Origin: Imbricaverruca yamaguchii | Taxonomy: Eukaryota; Arthropoda; Thecostraca; Neoverrucidae | Assembly: GCA_034440575.1 (NCBI GenBank) | Contig: JAOTOL010001657.1 | Span: forward strand, 1,070,001-1,134,000 | Length of the DNA: 64,000 nt | Reading direction: 5' to 3' | In this document: piece by piece, positions 34,055 to 44,994 of the stretch | Numbering within the stretch: the first letter of the stretch is position 1 | Layout: each line of letters opens with the position of its first letter | Position numbers and translations under genes: made by a program | The notes under the pieces: model-generated | Database searches by the model: none | The model's input: the letters and a program-made list of their open reading frames with translations, nothing else | What the model was told of the DNA's origin: nothing

Positions 34055-35125
34055 TGGTCTGGACCCCCACTGCCACAGTGGTACGTCTGGACCCCACCGT
34101 CACATTGGTGGGTCTGGACCCCACCGTCACATTGGTGAGTCTGGACCCCACCGTCACATTAGTGAGTCTGGACCCCACCGTCACATTGGTGAGTCTGGAC
34201 CCCACGTGGTGAGTCTGGACCCCACCGTCACATTAGTGAGTCTGGACCCCACCGTCACATTAGTGAGTCTGGACCCCACCGTCACATTAGTGAGTCTGGA
34301 CCCCACCGTCACATTAGTGAGTCTGGACCCCACCGTCACATTAGTGAGTCTGGACCCCACCGTCACATTGGTGAGTCTGGACCCCACCGTCACATTAGTG
34401 AGTCTGGACCCCACCGTCACATTGAGTTGACCCCAGTCACATTAGTGAGCCTGGACCCCACCGTCACATTAGTGAGTCTGGACCCCACCGTCACATTGGT
34501 GAGTCTGGACCCCACCGTCACATTAGTGAGTCTAAACGCCACCACCCCACAGTGGTAAGTCCGGACCCCATCGTCACATTAGTGAGTCTAAACGCCACCA
34601 CCCCACAGTGGTAAGTCCGGACCCCACCGTCACATTAGTGAGTCTAAACGCCACCACCCCACAGTGGTAAGCCTGGACCCCACCGTCACATTAGTGAGTC
34701 TGACCCCACCGTCACATTGGTGAGTCCGGACCCCACCGTCACATTAGTGAGTCTAAACGCCACCCCCCACAGTGGTCTGGACCCCACCGTCACATTAGTG
34801 AGTCTAAACGCCACCGTACTTAGTGGACCCCACCACATTGGTAAGTCCTGGACCCCACCGTCACATCAGTGAGTCTAAACGCCACCACCCAAGTGTAAGC
34901 ATAGACCCCACTGCACAGTGGTAAGTCCGGACCCCACCGTCACATTAGTGAGTCTAAACGCCACCACCCCACAGTGGTAAGCATAGACCCCACTGCACAG
35001 TGGTAAGTCCGGACCCCACCGTCACATCAGTGAGTCTAAACGCCACCACCCCACAGTGGTAAGCATAGACCCCACTGTCGCAGTAGTGAGTCTGGAGACC
35101 GCCGTCACGGTGGCGAGTCTAGACT
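34055..35125. repeat. 27-bp to 56-bp compound minisatellite, 1.1 kb
   Basis: 34055-34530 is an array of GTCTGGACCCCACCGTCACA followed by TTAGTGA at 27-bp spacing. From 34530 the unit becomes 54-57 bp by alternation with GTCTAAACGCCACCACCCCA and CAGTGGTAAGTCC. Each long unit thus contains a CCCACAG and a GGTAAGT, which resemble splice sites but recur with the repeat. Confidence 0.95.
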
Positions 35126-35131
35126 CCACTG

Positions 35132-35368
35132 TCAGCTGGTGGTGAGTCTGCTCCTAGCATGTGGGAGCGAAAACTGAGATAGGATGTTCTGCAGCACTTG
35201 GGGGCCGCAGAGCGCAGTTCCAGTGAGCTGAGATCGATTTGGCTCCACTCCGAAATTGCGGAGCGCCCACTTCCAGTGCAGAACGTCTAGTGGCCCGTAA
35301 GCGGTGCGTCCCAGCCAATCTAGTGCTCTGTGGCCGTTGTTATTTTGCTCCGTCGGATGCAGCCGCAT
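35132..35368 (-). CDS. Open frame of 78 codons, unrecognised
   Basis: Lies just outside the 34-35 kb array. The sequence looks balanced in composition (for example RTAYGPLDVLHWKWALRNFG) but resembles no family I know. Could be an exon or mobile-element fragment; chance is not excluded. Confidence 0.12.
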   Translation of the reverse strand: MRLHPTEQNNNGHRALDWLGRTAYGPLDVLHWKWALRNFGVEPNRSQLTGTALCGPQVLQNILSQFSLPHARSRLTTS

Positions 35369-35880
35369 TATTGGCTCATTTGTTAGCCGACGGCCGACAC
35401 CACCGGTGTTTTACTTTGAAGTGAACCAACTAAAACACATAGTTCTTTTAAATCGGCCGAGGCGTTGTTGCCAGACAGCAATAGCGCCGCCAAGAAGCAG
35501 CACGCTTTTTGCAGACCTTTTGCTAGAAGGCCCGGATTGATAGAAGATTGCGCTCCGGCCTGAATCGGCTCCTTCCGGCTGTCAAGGATCACCATTCACT
35601 GGCACGCATGGCACGTGGGACACTGCGATGCAGCGTTCGACAGTGAGGCACTTGCTTGCGACACCAGTGGTAATCTAAATAGCAGACGGCCAAATATGTG
35701 CCGGCAGGGAGCGGCGGAGCGTCAACAGGGAGCGGCGGAGCGTCGACGGCCCGTCCGAACGTCACGGGAGTGACTGGCACACGCCAAACACAGGCCGCGG
35801 TGCACCCGCCAGTGACTCATGGAGCGCGGACGCAGGCAGCACTTGTTCTTCCCCAGGCGCGACTCAGAGCGGGCGCACCC
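35369..35880. other. Unannotated segment
   Basis: A small tandem duplication of GGGAGCGGCGGAGCGTC lies near 35705-35745. Otherwise nothing seen. Confidence 0.45.
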
Positions 35881-36150
35881 CGCGGGCAGAGGCGGACCCA
35901 GGTTCTCCGCGGCACGGGGCTTGCCAGCTGCCAGAGACGGACCCAGGTTCTCCGAGGCACGGGGCTTGCCAGTTGCCAGAGGCGGACCCAGACTCTACGG
36001 CGCGGGGCGCTCCAGCTACCAGAGGCGGGCCCAGCTTCTCCACTGCGCGGGGCACCGCAACAGCCAAAGGTGGACCCAAGCTCTCCATGGCGCCGCTCCA
36101 GCTGCCAGAGGCCGACCAAGACCGTCCACGGCGCGGGGTACCGCTGCCGC
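35881..36150. repeat. 45-bp degenerate minisatellite
   Basis: Six diverged units with CCAGAGGCGGACCCAGGTTC, then TCC, then GCACGGGGC. Confidence 0.82.
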
Positions 36151-36771
36151 CGCGCTCGTCACCGCCCAGGTCCGGCCGCCACCACCACCACCGCCGCCAC
36201 CATGGCAGGCAGGCGCCGCGGGGGTGCGTGCTGGCGCCGGGCCCACTCCCACTGGCACTGCACGGCGGCGCCAATGCAACCGTGTGCCTTTGTGTGGCGA
36301 TCGGCCGCCGCCGGCGATACCATCTCTCCCGAGCCCCCTGTCGACCATTCATTATCAGCCGCCGTCAACTGGTGTGGGGGAGGGGTGAGGGTGGGGGCGA
36401 CAGGGCCAAGCCACCGTACACCGGCACCGCTCGCGCGCGCACGCTAATGGCCACGCCGGTGCGGTCGCGCCGGGCGACATCCGCCGATGCGGTCACTGCA
36501 CCCCGCCCCCGCCTCGCGCCCCTCGCTCCCGTAATGCGGGGGAACGCTGCGGCCCAAATTGAGCCGGCCGCCGTCGAGTCCCTCCCCGCTCATCGTGCAT
36601 GATTGGTGAGGTGTCCGTTGGCCATCGTTGCTGATTGATGAGCTGTCCGTTGATCACTGCGGTGGGGTGGTGCGCTGTTCGTTAACATCGTGGCCGATCG
36701 GTGAGTTATCAACTAACACTCGTACGGATGAGTTATCCATTAACATTCGCGAGGATCAGTTATACATTAAC
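36151..36771. other. GC-rich segment then AT-richer repeat
   Basis: CpG-rich to about 36600. From 36600 to 36780 the words GATTGGTGAG(C/T)TGTCCGTTA and CATTAACATTCGCACGGA recur, a decayed tandem repeat into which the next LINE tail inserted. Confidence 0.5.
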
Positions 36772-36786
36772 ATTCGCACGGATTGG

Positions 36787-36845
36787 TTAGTTAGTTAGTT
36801 ATTTGGGTTTTAGGGCGCATCAACTGCAGTGGTTATACGGTGCCC
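36787..36845 (-). mobile_element. Solo LINE 3' tail with TSD
   Basis: The minus strand reads GGGCACCGTATAACC... then GCGCCCTAAAACCCAAATAA and CTAA repeats. A perfect 15-bp repeat ATTCGCACGGATTGG at 36772-36786 and 36846-36860 flanks it. The neighbourhood is repetitive, but the match is exact. Confidence 0.82.
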
Positions 36846-36860
36846 ATTCGCACGGATTGG

Positions 36861-37406
36861 TGAGCTGTCCGCTAATCCTATTACGGGACGGGGAGGGGCA
36901 CAAGGGGCGCCCATATTACTTTTGTCTGTGGCTCCCGAAGGCTTGATGCGATTATCCTGAATTTGGTAACTTCCAGTTATCTTTTCTCCATGGGTTATCA
37001 ACTATTAACCCTCGGGGGATGGGAGTGATATGCGCTCCCCGTAATGTTTTTTTGGCGGATAGTGAATGATCGGCGCTCGTGGCATAAGGTTTTTGAAGAC
37101 AAAAATGTTTTGGCCATCGTTGATTTCGCCTTCCTTGTGTGATTCCAAAATTGTTTTATTTTCCAAATCTACCCCAAAATGAACTTCCCAGAGTCAAACA
37201 AGTCAGTTGGGAAAACATGGGCCCACTAGTGACGTCATAATTTGGGGTAAAATGTTGGGGGTGGTTTCTGGCCCCACTCGTGAGCGCTTTCCGATGACAC
37301 CTCTTTTGTTTTCGTGCGACGCTTAGTTTGAAGATGAGTGAGGGGAGAGGTTGAATCAACCCTCCTTCGAGCTCGGTGCGAGGATCTGACCGGAAATGGA
37401 GGATTA
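36861..37406. other. Unannotated segment
   Basis: No repeat or gene that I can support. Confidence 0.5.
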
Positions 37407-37424
37407 AACTTTCTACTTTATTCG

Positions 37425-37480
37425 TTGGTTGGTAATTGGAATTTATGGGCGCGTCGACTGCGTTTGTCATGCAGCGCCTA
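37425..37480 (-). mobile_element. 3' tail of the LINE copy
   Basis: The same stem-loop plus CCAA end as the solo tails, here still joined to its parent element. GGCGCTGCATGAC pairs across to GTCGACGCGCC. This is the locus that identifies the origin of the dispersed tails. Confidence 0.88.
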
Positions 37481-37483
37481 TAA

Positions 37484-37885
37484 CATCGTCAGTAAAACAT
37501 TGAAATGCAAGCAACATCATCAGTGAAACAGTGAAATGGAAGTAACATGAGTGGAACTGTGAAACAGAAAGAGCAAATGGAATTAGCATCAGTGTAACAG
37601 TGAAACAGAGAGAGCAAGTGCAAGCAAACATCATCAGTGTAACAGTGAAACTGGAGTAGCAATAGTGAAGCAGAAAGAGCAAGCGCAAGCAAACATCAGT
37701 GGAACAGTGAAACGGGGGTAACATCAGTGAAACAATGAAACCGAAAGAGCAAGCACAAGCAAACATCATTAGTGGAACAGTGAAATGGAAGAATCATCAG
37801 TGAAACGGTGAAACAGAAAGAGCAAGCGCAAGCAAACATCAGTGAAACAGTGAAACAGTAAGAACAAGCGAAGATCAGTTGGAGC
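37484..37885. repeat. Tandem repeat in the LINE 3' UTR
   Basis: Irregular units of AACAGTGAAAC, AGAAAGAGCAAG(C/T)GCAAGC and AAACATCA(T/G)CAGTG, about 30-60 bp apart. Confidence 0.85.
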
Positions 37886-37896
37886 GACATGGAGCG

Positions 37897-38571
37897 TCAC
37901 GGTTCCGAGCGTATAGTGTTACATGTCAGCGAGGTGTGTAAATCGCTCGAAATTTGACATCCGAGAGAAAGCGAAACCAGCTGTCCTGAAGTTACAGCGC
38001 GTGAATGGTCACCCAGGAGTTCGCGGAATGACGGCGGCTGCACGACTCCAAGAAGGCGTCTTCGAGCATCGGCGAATAGGGGGCAGGATATCAGAATATG
38101 ACGTACGTGCGTACGGCAGTGGTGCGTGGCATCGAGGGCGCTTTGGCCTGTCCTCCCCACAGAGCAAATAGTGGTACGTTGGGTGGATGTGCCCTAGTCT
38201 AAGGCGGCAGAGCACGACCTCATCCCGTCTCGTCCTACGATAGGACGAGGGCGACTCCCCAAGATATGGCTTGATTGTCCGCAGATTGCTGTCCTGCAGT
38301 GTGTCCCAACTAGACTGCCATTTAAAAAAAAACAAAGGTCGTGATAGAGCGGACATACTCCCTCGCGGGGAGCGGCATAGATCGCATATATGGGGCTTGT
38401 GCTGCTCGCTTTGCAGCAGTATCGGCTGCCTCGTTCCCCACGATGCCAATATGGCTCGGGATCCAGCAAAGGACAATAGTCTTCCCAGCTTGAGCGAGTG
38501 ATCCGAGACGGCGCAAAACGTCCTGTAAGATGATGTCAGATGGGTTAAACTGTTTTAGCGCCCAGAGACTG
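37897..38571 (-). pseudogene. LINE RNase H and C-terminal region, frameshifted
   Basis: The first intact stretch has the hallmarks of the RNase H C-terminal half: LCWIPSHIGIVGNEAAD, followed by A-rich helix residues, with the conserved His and the catalytic Asp of GNEAAD visible. The N-terminal catalytic residues lie upstream of the truncation. A second stretch, in another frame, reads RRDEVVLCRLRLGHIHPTYH and LLCGED, then after another shift RHILISCPLFADARRR, which matches the common RNA-binding-like C-terminus of RNase H LINEs (RLRxGH, C..C, H.L..CP). One frameshift coincides with the A9 run near 38326; the other is near 38110-38140. It is therefore a dead copy. No start codon belongs to this piece. 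Confidence 0.88.
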
Positions 38572-38593
38572 CTGGGCGCTAAAACAGTTTAAC
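38544..38593. repeat. Perfect 22-bp fold-back at the LINE 5' junction
   Basis: 38544-38565 and 38572-38593 are exact reverse complements (GTTAAACTGTTTTAGCGCCC plus AG) separated by a 6-nt loop AGACTG. The inner arm is LINE coding sequence (ALKQFN codons); the outer arm abuts the TSD. Confidence 0.9.
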
Positions 38594-38608
38594 TTTCTAC
38601 TTTATTCG

Positions 38609-40039
38609 AGGGAGGCTCCAGCAGCGACTACTCGGAGGCACATTCGGAAACGTTTCTCAGCTTTTGTCGACATAATTACATATACTCAAATACACCGATA
38701 TAATAATTACATATACACCATGATCGTCAATAGGTCGGCACTATCATCGCTTCCTCGCATTCATTACTGGCTACATGGCAGCCAGACCTCGACCTTGCTG
38801 GGCCTAACCTTTCAGTCAATTTCCGCTGTGAACGCGGCTTTTCTTTACTGCCATCCACGTGCGCGGTTTATTGTCGATCCGTTGCGGGAAAGTGTCGGCG
38901 AAAAAGCTCTGTTTTGTTCCTGTCGTGTACCTTTTTATCAGAATAGATCGCTAAACGTGTGGAGCCCTAGCGGCCATAACCATCACGTCTTGGACAGAAA
39001 TTGAAGATGCTTCAATCGTTTACCTTTTATTCCCTCGCGGATGTGAATTGCCCAAGCATATCAATTTGGTAGGAATGCAATTAGGTAAATCAATACGATC
39101 CAGTCCGCAAAGTCTGCCAATCACAATAGTGTCTTGTCAGTGCATGTGCACGGACAACAGTGATGCAACGGCGGTGCAGTCTGGGCGTTCCCGCCGACTC
39201 ACTGACTGGCCTGCAAGGCACGGCCACCTGCTGCCCAGTGGTGCACCAATGCGTTGGTGCTGGTGCGTGGCCTCGGGTCCTTGGTCATGCTTTGCAGTCT
39301 GGAATACGATGCATGAAAGGAAAAAGCTAGGTCGAAATGGAAGGCCTGGTGGTTAGTGATATGCCAGGAATAAATCTGAGAAAGACAAGGATTTGTATTC
39401 CTAAATTTACTTCTACTTCCTAAAAAAAGATATTCCAGTGGCCAAAGAAAAAGGTGTTCGGTACAACTAAAAATTAAGGAGGCTAAATGCAAATTACCAG
39501 GGGCTCCCTTCAAAGTCGCAGGGACAAGGCTCCGGAACTAGATACAACATACATCCATGCCACGAACCACGGTGACAGGCTGGCGAGCTGTAGGTTTTCG
39601 TTTGTCCCCTCATTCGCCCCCTCATATATGAAAGGCATGTCCTTAGCCATGTTGATACCTGTTTCAATATTTCGTGAGTCTTGAACGTTTCGATAAAAAC
39701 AGTACATATCATTGCTCGATTAATTGATTTATTCCTTGGTAAGTTAAATCAACCAGGTGCGCACATTTCCCGTACATGTCAAGGCAGAGTGACATGTGAC
39801 GTTGGGAGTCGTACAATTCCTTTTGTTCCCGAGAGCTCACTGGACGTACTTTTTGCAGCATTTTCGGCTATTTCTCGGCCATGTTCCGAATCGGTATGAG
39901 ATTGTTAAAGACACACATAGTCACACTTTCCCCTCATTCAAGCTCCACCGACCCTGCCAACACCCACCCGCACCGGCCAAAAACAACACCGAATTGTCAG
40001 AAAGACAGATTAGACAAAACAGCGCACGTGTCAACTTCA
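38609..40039. other. Unannotated segment
   Basis: Mixed-composition DNA without an identified element or coding region. Confidence 0.5.
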
Positions 40040-40940
40040 AAATACAACTTAACGAACTACCCGATTATCTGCATGTTTCAATCGGCGGCCAACAGAGTGC
40101 GGTGCTGGCAGCCGACAGCTGACTGCGGCGGTCACGGCGGTGACGTGGCGGGCGAGATCTCGCCACGTCACCGGCGACTCCACCGCCGCCAAACGCCAGC
40201 CGCCTGAACCGACCCGCTCGGGCCGACGCCAGCCGGGCCGACGATCCCGACACATCCCACCACGACGCGACACAATTGGCCTGACGGCGCGCTTTTTGCG
40301 CACACTAACAGGCCGAGTGAGGAGACCTGTCGCCGCGGCGAGCCTCGAGCCGACCCCGGCCGGCAATCTGACAGCGCGTCGGAAGGTCGGCGCCGTTGGT
40401 CGCGCCGCCGGCCGAGAGGAGTTTTTCACCGCCTGCGCCTCCTCTGCCGACGGGCGTCCACAGTGGGACGCTCGTTCGGCCGCGCGAGAATAAATCATCG
40501 TCTCCGGACAGAGAGCCGGCCATTGTTGGGCGGCAGTCCATTTAGTCGGCCGACTCGCCGGTTTACGGCGAGTCGGTCGCGGCCCGCGGCCGGCCGATCG
40601 GTCGATCCGAGCCGGCCCGCTCCCGCCGACACAGGGACGCCAATCAGCGTCGACTCGAGTGCGCGATTACAGCACCCGCGCAAACTTCCGCACGGCTCGC
40701 GGCCGCGGTTTAACCCGCGATTTTCCGCCGCCAGTTTGTCACTTTTTCGCGGCTCGACTCCGAACCCGACGACAGACTGTCACCGCCCGGAGAGCCTCGC
40801 TGAGCTGCCATTCTCAACGAGTCGCCGCTGTCGTCCCCCGGCCCGCCCAATAACCCCGCCAATGGCTCGTGCAACGGTGGCCACAACGGGCAATGTGGCG
40901 GTGCTCGCGGCAATCTGGAAAGACGTGACGCCTGATGGGA
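40040..40940. other. GC/CpG-rich segment
   Basis: One of the strongest CpG-rich stretches (40120-40900). A CCAAT word occurs near 40846. A CpG-island promoter is conceivable, but no downstream exon is visible. Confidence 0.35.
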
Positions 40941-41299
40941 TATGAAGCCACTTCAACTGAAACGAACGCTTCTCGTCGGGCTGTCACGCCTAGCAGACCA
41001 ACCGGGCCAAGTGAGACCAACCGACTCCAAATGAGACCTACAGACTCCAAGCGATGCATTGACTCCAAGAGACCCACCAATCACAGGCTAGACGTTCTAA
41101 TTGGATAAAATAAATGATCAAATTGTGAAAAACGAAGCGTTGCAGGTATTACGGACTGAGCAGCAGCTTCATCCCGCTTTGCATTGTTGCGTACTTTGTG
41201 CCATACAAACTTTCCCTTTTGTCAACACCAACTTTGGCACTTGCCAGACCAGCTTTTCTGGTGATCTATTATCAGTGGCGGCGCTAGGGCTTAGGGCTT
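40941..41299. other. Unannotated segment
   Basis: ACCAACC/GACTCCAA words recur at 41000-41075, otherwise nothing. Confidence 0.5.
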
Positions 41300-41600
41300 G
41301 GCTTGAGCAGTGAGGCGCCTTCACGGGACTCAGCTGAAGAAGTAGGCGCCATGACGGGGCTTGGTTGGAGCGGCAGGCGTCCTGATAGGACTTGGTCGGA
41401 GTGGTGAGGCGTCCTGACGGGGCTTGGTTGGAGCGGCAGGCGTCCTGATGGGACTTGGTCGGAGTGGTGAGGCGCCATGACGGGGTTTGGTTGGAGTAAC
41501 TGGGTGCTCTGTTACGGCTTGGTTGGAGAGTCGGGGCGTTCTGACAAGGCGTCATTGGAGAGGTAGGACTCTGACAGGACTCGGTTGGAGTGGTGGGGTG
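41300..41600. repeat. Degenerate 31-bp minisatellite
   Basis: GACGGGGCTTGGTTGGAGCG and GGCAGGCGTCCTGA alternate with ACTTGGTCGGAGTGGTGAGG. Shares CTTGGTTGGAG with the next array. Confidence 0.82.
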
Positions 41601-41679
41601 TTCTCACACGGCATGGCTGGGGCGTTTTGGTCTCGACAGTGCTTGGTTTGAGAGGCGGGTCTGTCTGACAGGGCTTGGC

Positions 41680-42070
41680 TGGAGCGGTGCTTGGTTGGAG
41701 CAGTGTGTTGTCAGTGCTTGGTTGGAGCAGCGTATCGTCAGTGCTTGGTTGGAGCAGAGTATCGTCAGTGCTTGGTTGGAGCAGGGTATCGTCAGTGCTT
41801 GGTTGGAGCAGCGTGTTGTCAGTGCTTGGTTGGAGCAGCGTATCGTCAGTGCTTGATTAGAGCAGCGTGTCGTCATTGCTTGGTTGGAGCAGCGTGTTGT
41901 CAGTGCTTGGTTGGAGCGGCGGTCCGGCGGTGCTTGGTTGGAGCAACGTGTTGTCAGTGCTTGGTTGGAGCGGCGCTCTGACAGTACTTGGTTGGAGCAG
42001 CGTGTTGTCAGTGCTTGGTTGGAGCGGCGTGTTGTCAGTGCTTGGTTGGAGCGGCGCTCCGGCGGTGCCC
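41680..42070. repeat. 27-bp minisatellite
   Basis: About 14 units of CAGTGCTTGGTTGGAGCAGC followed by GTATCGT or GTGTTGT. The GGTTGG words look like the LINE tail end but come from this array, not from insertions. Confidence 0.95.
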
Positions 42071-43333
42071 GGTGGCAGCGGCGAGCGTCGACACGACGTC
42101 GGTGAATCGATCGGCGGTGGTCGGACATGGCCGCCCCGGTGTCAGGGGGTCAGCGGCTCACCCGGCGGCCGGCGGCGCACATGCCGCCGCTCTCCCGCCG
42201 CAGAGGAGCCCGCGCCATATCCACGGCACGCGCATCCAAGGCAGCGACAACAGCGGCGACGACGGCGTCGGCCAATCAGACGCGGTGTTACATCACGGCG
42301 CGGAATGCACTGGCGGCGATAGCCAATTCTGTCGTTCGACTGTATGTATCTACACTTCGCTGCGCTCGCCATGGAGCCGGCTTCCTCACTGTCGCCGCGC
42401 TGCTGTGCTGCGATTCCGGGTCACGTTGGAGCACCGCTCGCCCGCGCGCCTGCATGTCGGATCACATCCGGCCGCGGCGACACCGGTCGCCGGGCCGCAC
42501 GGACCATGGCCGTCCCATCGCCACCGCCGTGCGCGTCGGGACGCCATTGTCGCCGGCGGACCACAGCCGGCATGGTCCACCTGGCCTTTGACAATCAGGA
42601 AAACAAACGTTAATCTGGCAGTGACAATGCCGGCGTCTAGAATGTGAATTGCTTGTAGAATTTGTAATTCGCAAGTATTTTGTCATGAAGGGGCTGGGCT
42701 GCCTTCAGTATTCGTCCAGCAACCAGAGGATTAAGTGTATAATAACAGCTTGCTGTACCATGCACTTAGTACTACACTTAACTGCAATTTCTTCACATAC
42801 GATAATCTTGCTGTACTTGACCATTATGGGTGTCTATTTTATAGATAAGGACGTGAACATCATATTGCGAAAGCAAAATGTGGAATGGCAATATCGTTAT
42901 CTATTCATGACACAAATAAATCGCATGCGCTGGGCTCCGCGAATTGGAATAGCATTTTAAGAAGGGCGAACAATTGTCACGCCAAAAATATTTCCCCGAG
43001 GTGCAACCCATGCATTGGGTTGATGATCTGCACGGGGTTGATGGGATGCATTGATGCACAGGAGACAACGTTACTTTACTGCTCATACCTGTTCCACGTA
43101 GAGGAAAAATGTAATGTAAAGACGCTGATTGCTTCACGGTTTCCGCTCTCGACTTGTAAGCTCTGGGATCAATCAGTTCCTCTTTTACATTCTTCTAACC
43201 GTAATACGTGAAGCACATGTAAAATATAACCCAATTATTGAAATTGAACAGACAATCTCAAGAACAAACTGAACATACCCACAAAATGGACTTAGAATAC
43301 CGTGAATCTAGCCACTAATGGTACTAAGTGAGA
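42071..43333. other. CpG-rich then AT-rich unannotated DNA
   Basis: CpG-rich to about 42590, then AT-rich to 43330. No element termini or domains found. Confidence 0.45.
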
Positions 43334-43358
43334 GGGACCACAATTCAATTGTGGTCCC
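43334..43358. repeat. Perfect 12-bp palindrome
   Basis: GGGACCACAATT, a central C, then AATTGTGGTCCC. Confidence 0.9.
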
Positions 43359-43460
43359 AACCAATATCAGTTGGTGGTGCCACATTTTTTCTCCGGAGGG
43401 GGGATTATGGCTGCTACCCTCCATCCACGGTCTCACCAGGGACGTGGCCAGCGAAGCTGA

Positions 43461-43522
43461 TTGATTGATTATTTATTTGGGCTCAGGGGCGCCTCAACTA
43501 CTACTGGTTATCTAGCGCCCAT
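43461..43522 (-). mobile_element. Solo LINE 3' tail
   Basis: Minus-strand ATGGGCGCTAGATAACC, then GTTGAGGCGCCCC, then GAGCCCAAATAAAT and CAAT repeats replacing CCAA. No convincing TSD found, so possibly older. Confidence 0.78.
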
Positions 43523-44018
43523 TTTAAATTAGATGTATCCTAATCGGAGGAAAGAAACATGAATGGAAGATCCAACCATACGGAACTTATTCTCATTTAA
43601 ACAGAACGAATGTTTCATTGGCTGCATGGAGTGGTGCAAGGTATGACAAAATCGATTGCGAAATATCCGCGCAGTGTGTTCTCCAAAAATATAATTTTCA
43701 CTCATGTTACTGCTCCTACATCTGCGTGTCAAAATACTGGAAATTTTCCTTCATGAAAACGTAGATCACATCACAAGAAATTGATCCTCGTTTTCCGTGC
43801 GATAATCGGCGGGTTGGTTTTAGAGATCTCAAAGCAGTATATTGTACTCTCCTCCAAATACTTCGCGCCCGAGCGAAGGCCTCCCGTACCTCCCGTATTA
43901 GGGTTAACGACTCCCAACTGAAACTTTAAACCTCGTTGCTCACGACCGTCAGCTTTCTAATTCAAAGCTCATAACTCACTGCTCGCTCATACTTCACAAC
44001 TGAAGCATCAAAACTTAC
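43523..44018. other. Unannotated segment
   Basis: AT-rich. 43900-44018 has a loose repeat of AACTCA/CTCACAACT words. Confidence 0.45.
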
Positions 44019-44030
44019 GATTCGCGACTC

Positions 44031-44089
44031 GGTTGGTTGGTTATTGGAGTTTAGGGGCGCATCGACTACATCGGTCATGCAGCGCCCAT
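44031..44089 (-). mobile_element. Solo LINE 3' tail with TSD
   Basis: Minus-strand GGGCGCTGCATGACC, then GTCGATGCGCCCC, ending ACCAACCAACC. Perfect 12-bp repeat GATTCGCGACTC at 44019-44030 and 44090-44101. Confidence 0.87.
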
Positions 44090-44246
44090 GATTCGCGACT
44101 CACTCACAGCTAAAAGATCGTAACTCATGATCACTTACACAATAAAATTAGCTCACAGCCCACATAAATTGTCTCGAGCTCACGCTTCACAACGTGGCCT
44201 GTTCCTGGATATTCGGCACCTGGAGCATTACTTACTCTGGAAAATA

Positions 44247-44446
44247 GTCGTTTTTCTCATATTTTGAGGTTGGATGGTGCCGTTCGACAATTAACTTCTC
44301 TGGAGAAGAAAAAAAAACGCTTTATATTCACTAGAAAGTGTAAACCAAGACTCTGGTGTCACAGGCACTGAATAAAAATGTCCTCCATTTTGCAGTATCC
44401 CAACATTTCCTCTCCACATCCAGGATTACAAAACACAAGTGCAGCA
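44247..44446 (+). repeat. Unclassified dispersed repeat, copy A
   Basis: Aligns along about 200 bp with 61298-61496 at perhaps 60% identity. Best blocks are GAGGTTG(G/A)ATGGTG, ATATTCACTAGAAAG, ATAAAAAT, and CCAGGA(T/A)TACA followed by CACAAGT(G/T)CAG. Confidence 0.6.
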
Positions 44447-44479
44447 CCGCCCACAACTCGAAACTCACGCCTCGCGCCA

Positions 44480-44994
44480 TGTCTACGTCAGCGACGCGGC
44501 CGGCTCCGGCGTCGGCCGCTTCCCGGCCGCGCTTCGCACAGCCGACCGCAAAAAGCGCCGGGGCAGACGCCGGCCGCCCGACGCGCGCGGCCGGCCGGCA
44601 CACCACGTGACGGCGCCCGCTGTCGCAACGTGCGGTCACGTGGTGCGCGCGGCCGCCGCCCGTGTATTACCTGATTAGGAAAGACGGTCATGCTCGGCGG
44701 GCGTGGCCGCCGGCGGCGCGGGGCGGCGGGCACGGCCGCCGGGGGACTCGCGAGTTGGAGTGAGTTCTATTGAGCGACCGGCGAGCACGCTGTCGGCCGG
44801 CCCGCCGCTGCAGTGGTTTCCGTACGGGAGCCGGCCGCCGCCGTCCGACGCGCCGGATGCCGCGGCGGCGTCGGCGCCGTCTCCAGAGCCGGCGAGTTCG
44901 CTAATCGCGCTGAGCGAGTCGACGCTCGCGTCAGTAATCGCTGCTGAGCCGGGAGCCGGTGCGGCACAACGGCCGGGGGTGGGGAAACGAGCGC
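44480..44994. other. GC/CpG-rich segment
   Basis: No gene recognised. Open frames are compositional. Confidence 0.4.

Larger units (their letters stand above)
37425..38590 (-). mobile_element. 5'-truncated LINE copy with RNase H and conserved tail
   Basis: A minus-strand insertion bounded by the 18-bp direct repeat AACTTTCTACTTTATTCG at 37407-37424 and 38591-38608. From 5' to 3' it holds a fold-back junction (38572-38590), a broken RNase H/C-terminal reading frame (38571-37897), a 3' UTR with a tandem repeat (37885-37484) and the 3' tail shared with the solo copies (37480-37425), ending in ACCAACC. The long TSD, truncation at the 5' end and lack of LTRs are as expected for target-primed reverse transcription. 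RNase H next to the C-terminal region suggests an I/LOA/Nimb-like clade, but no RT domain is present to place it. Confidence 0.88.

Noticed and set aside
41680..42070. Repeated GGTTGG words as LINE tail ends
   Set aside because: They belong to the 27-bp minisatellite; the GGGCGC...GCGCCC stem-loop is absent.
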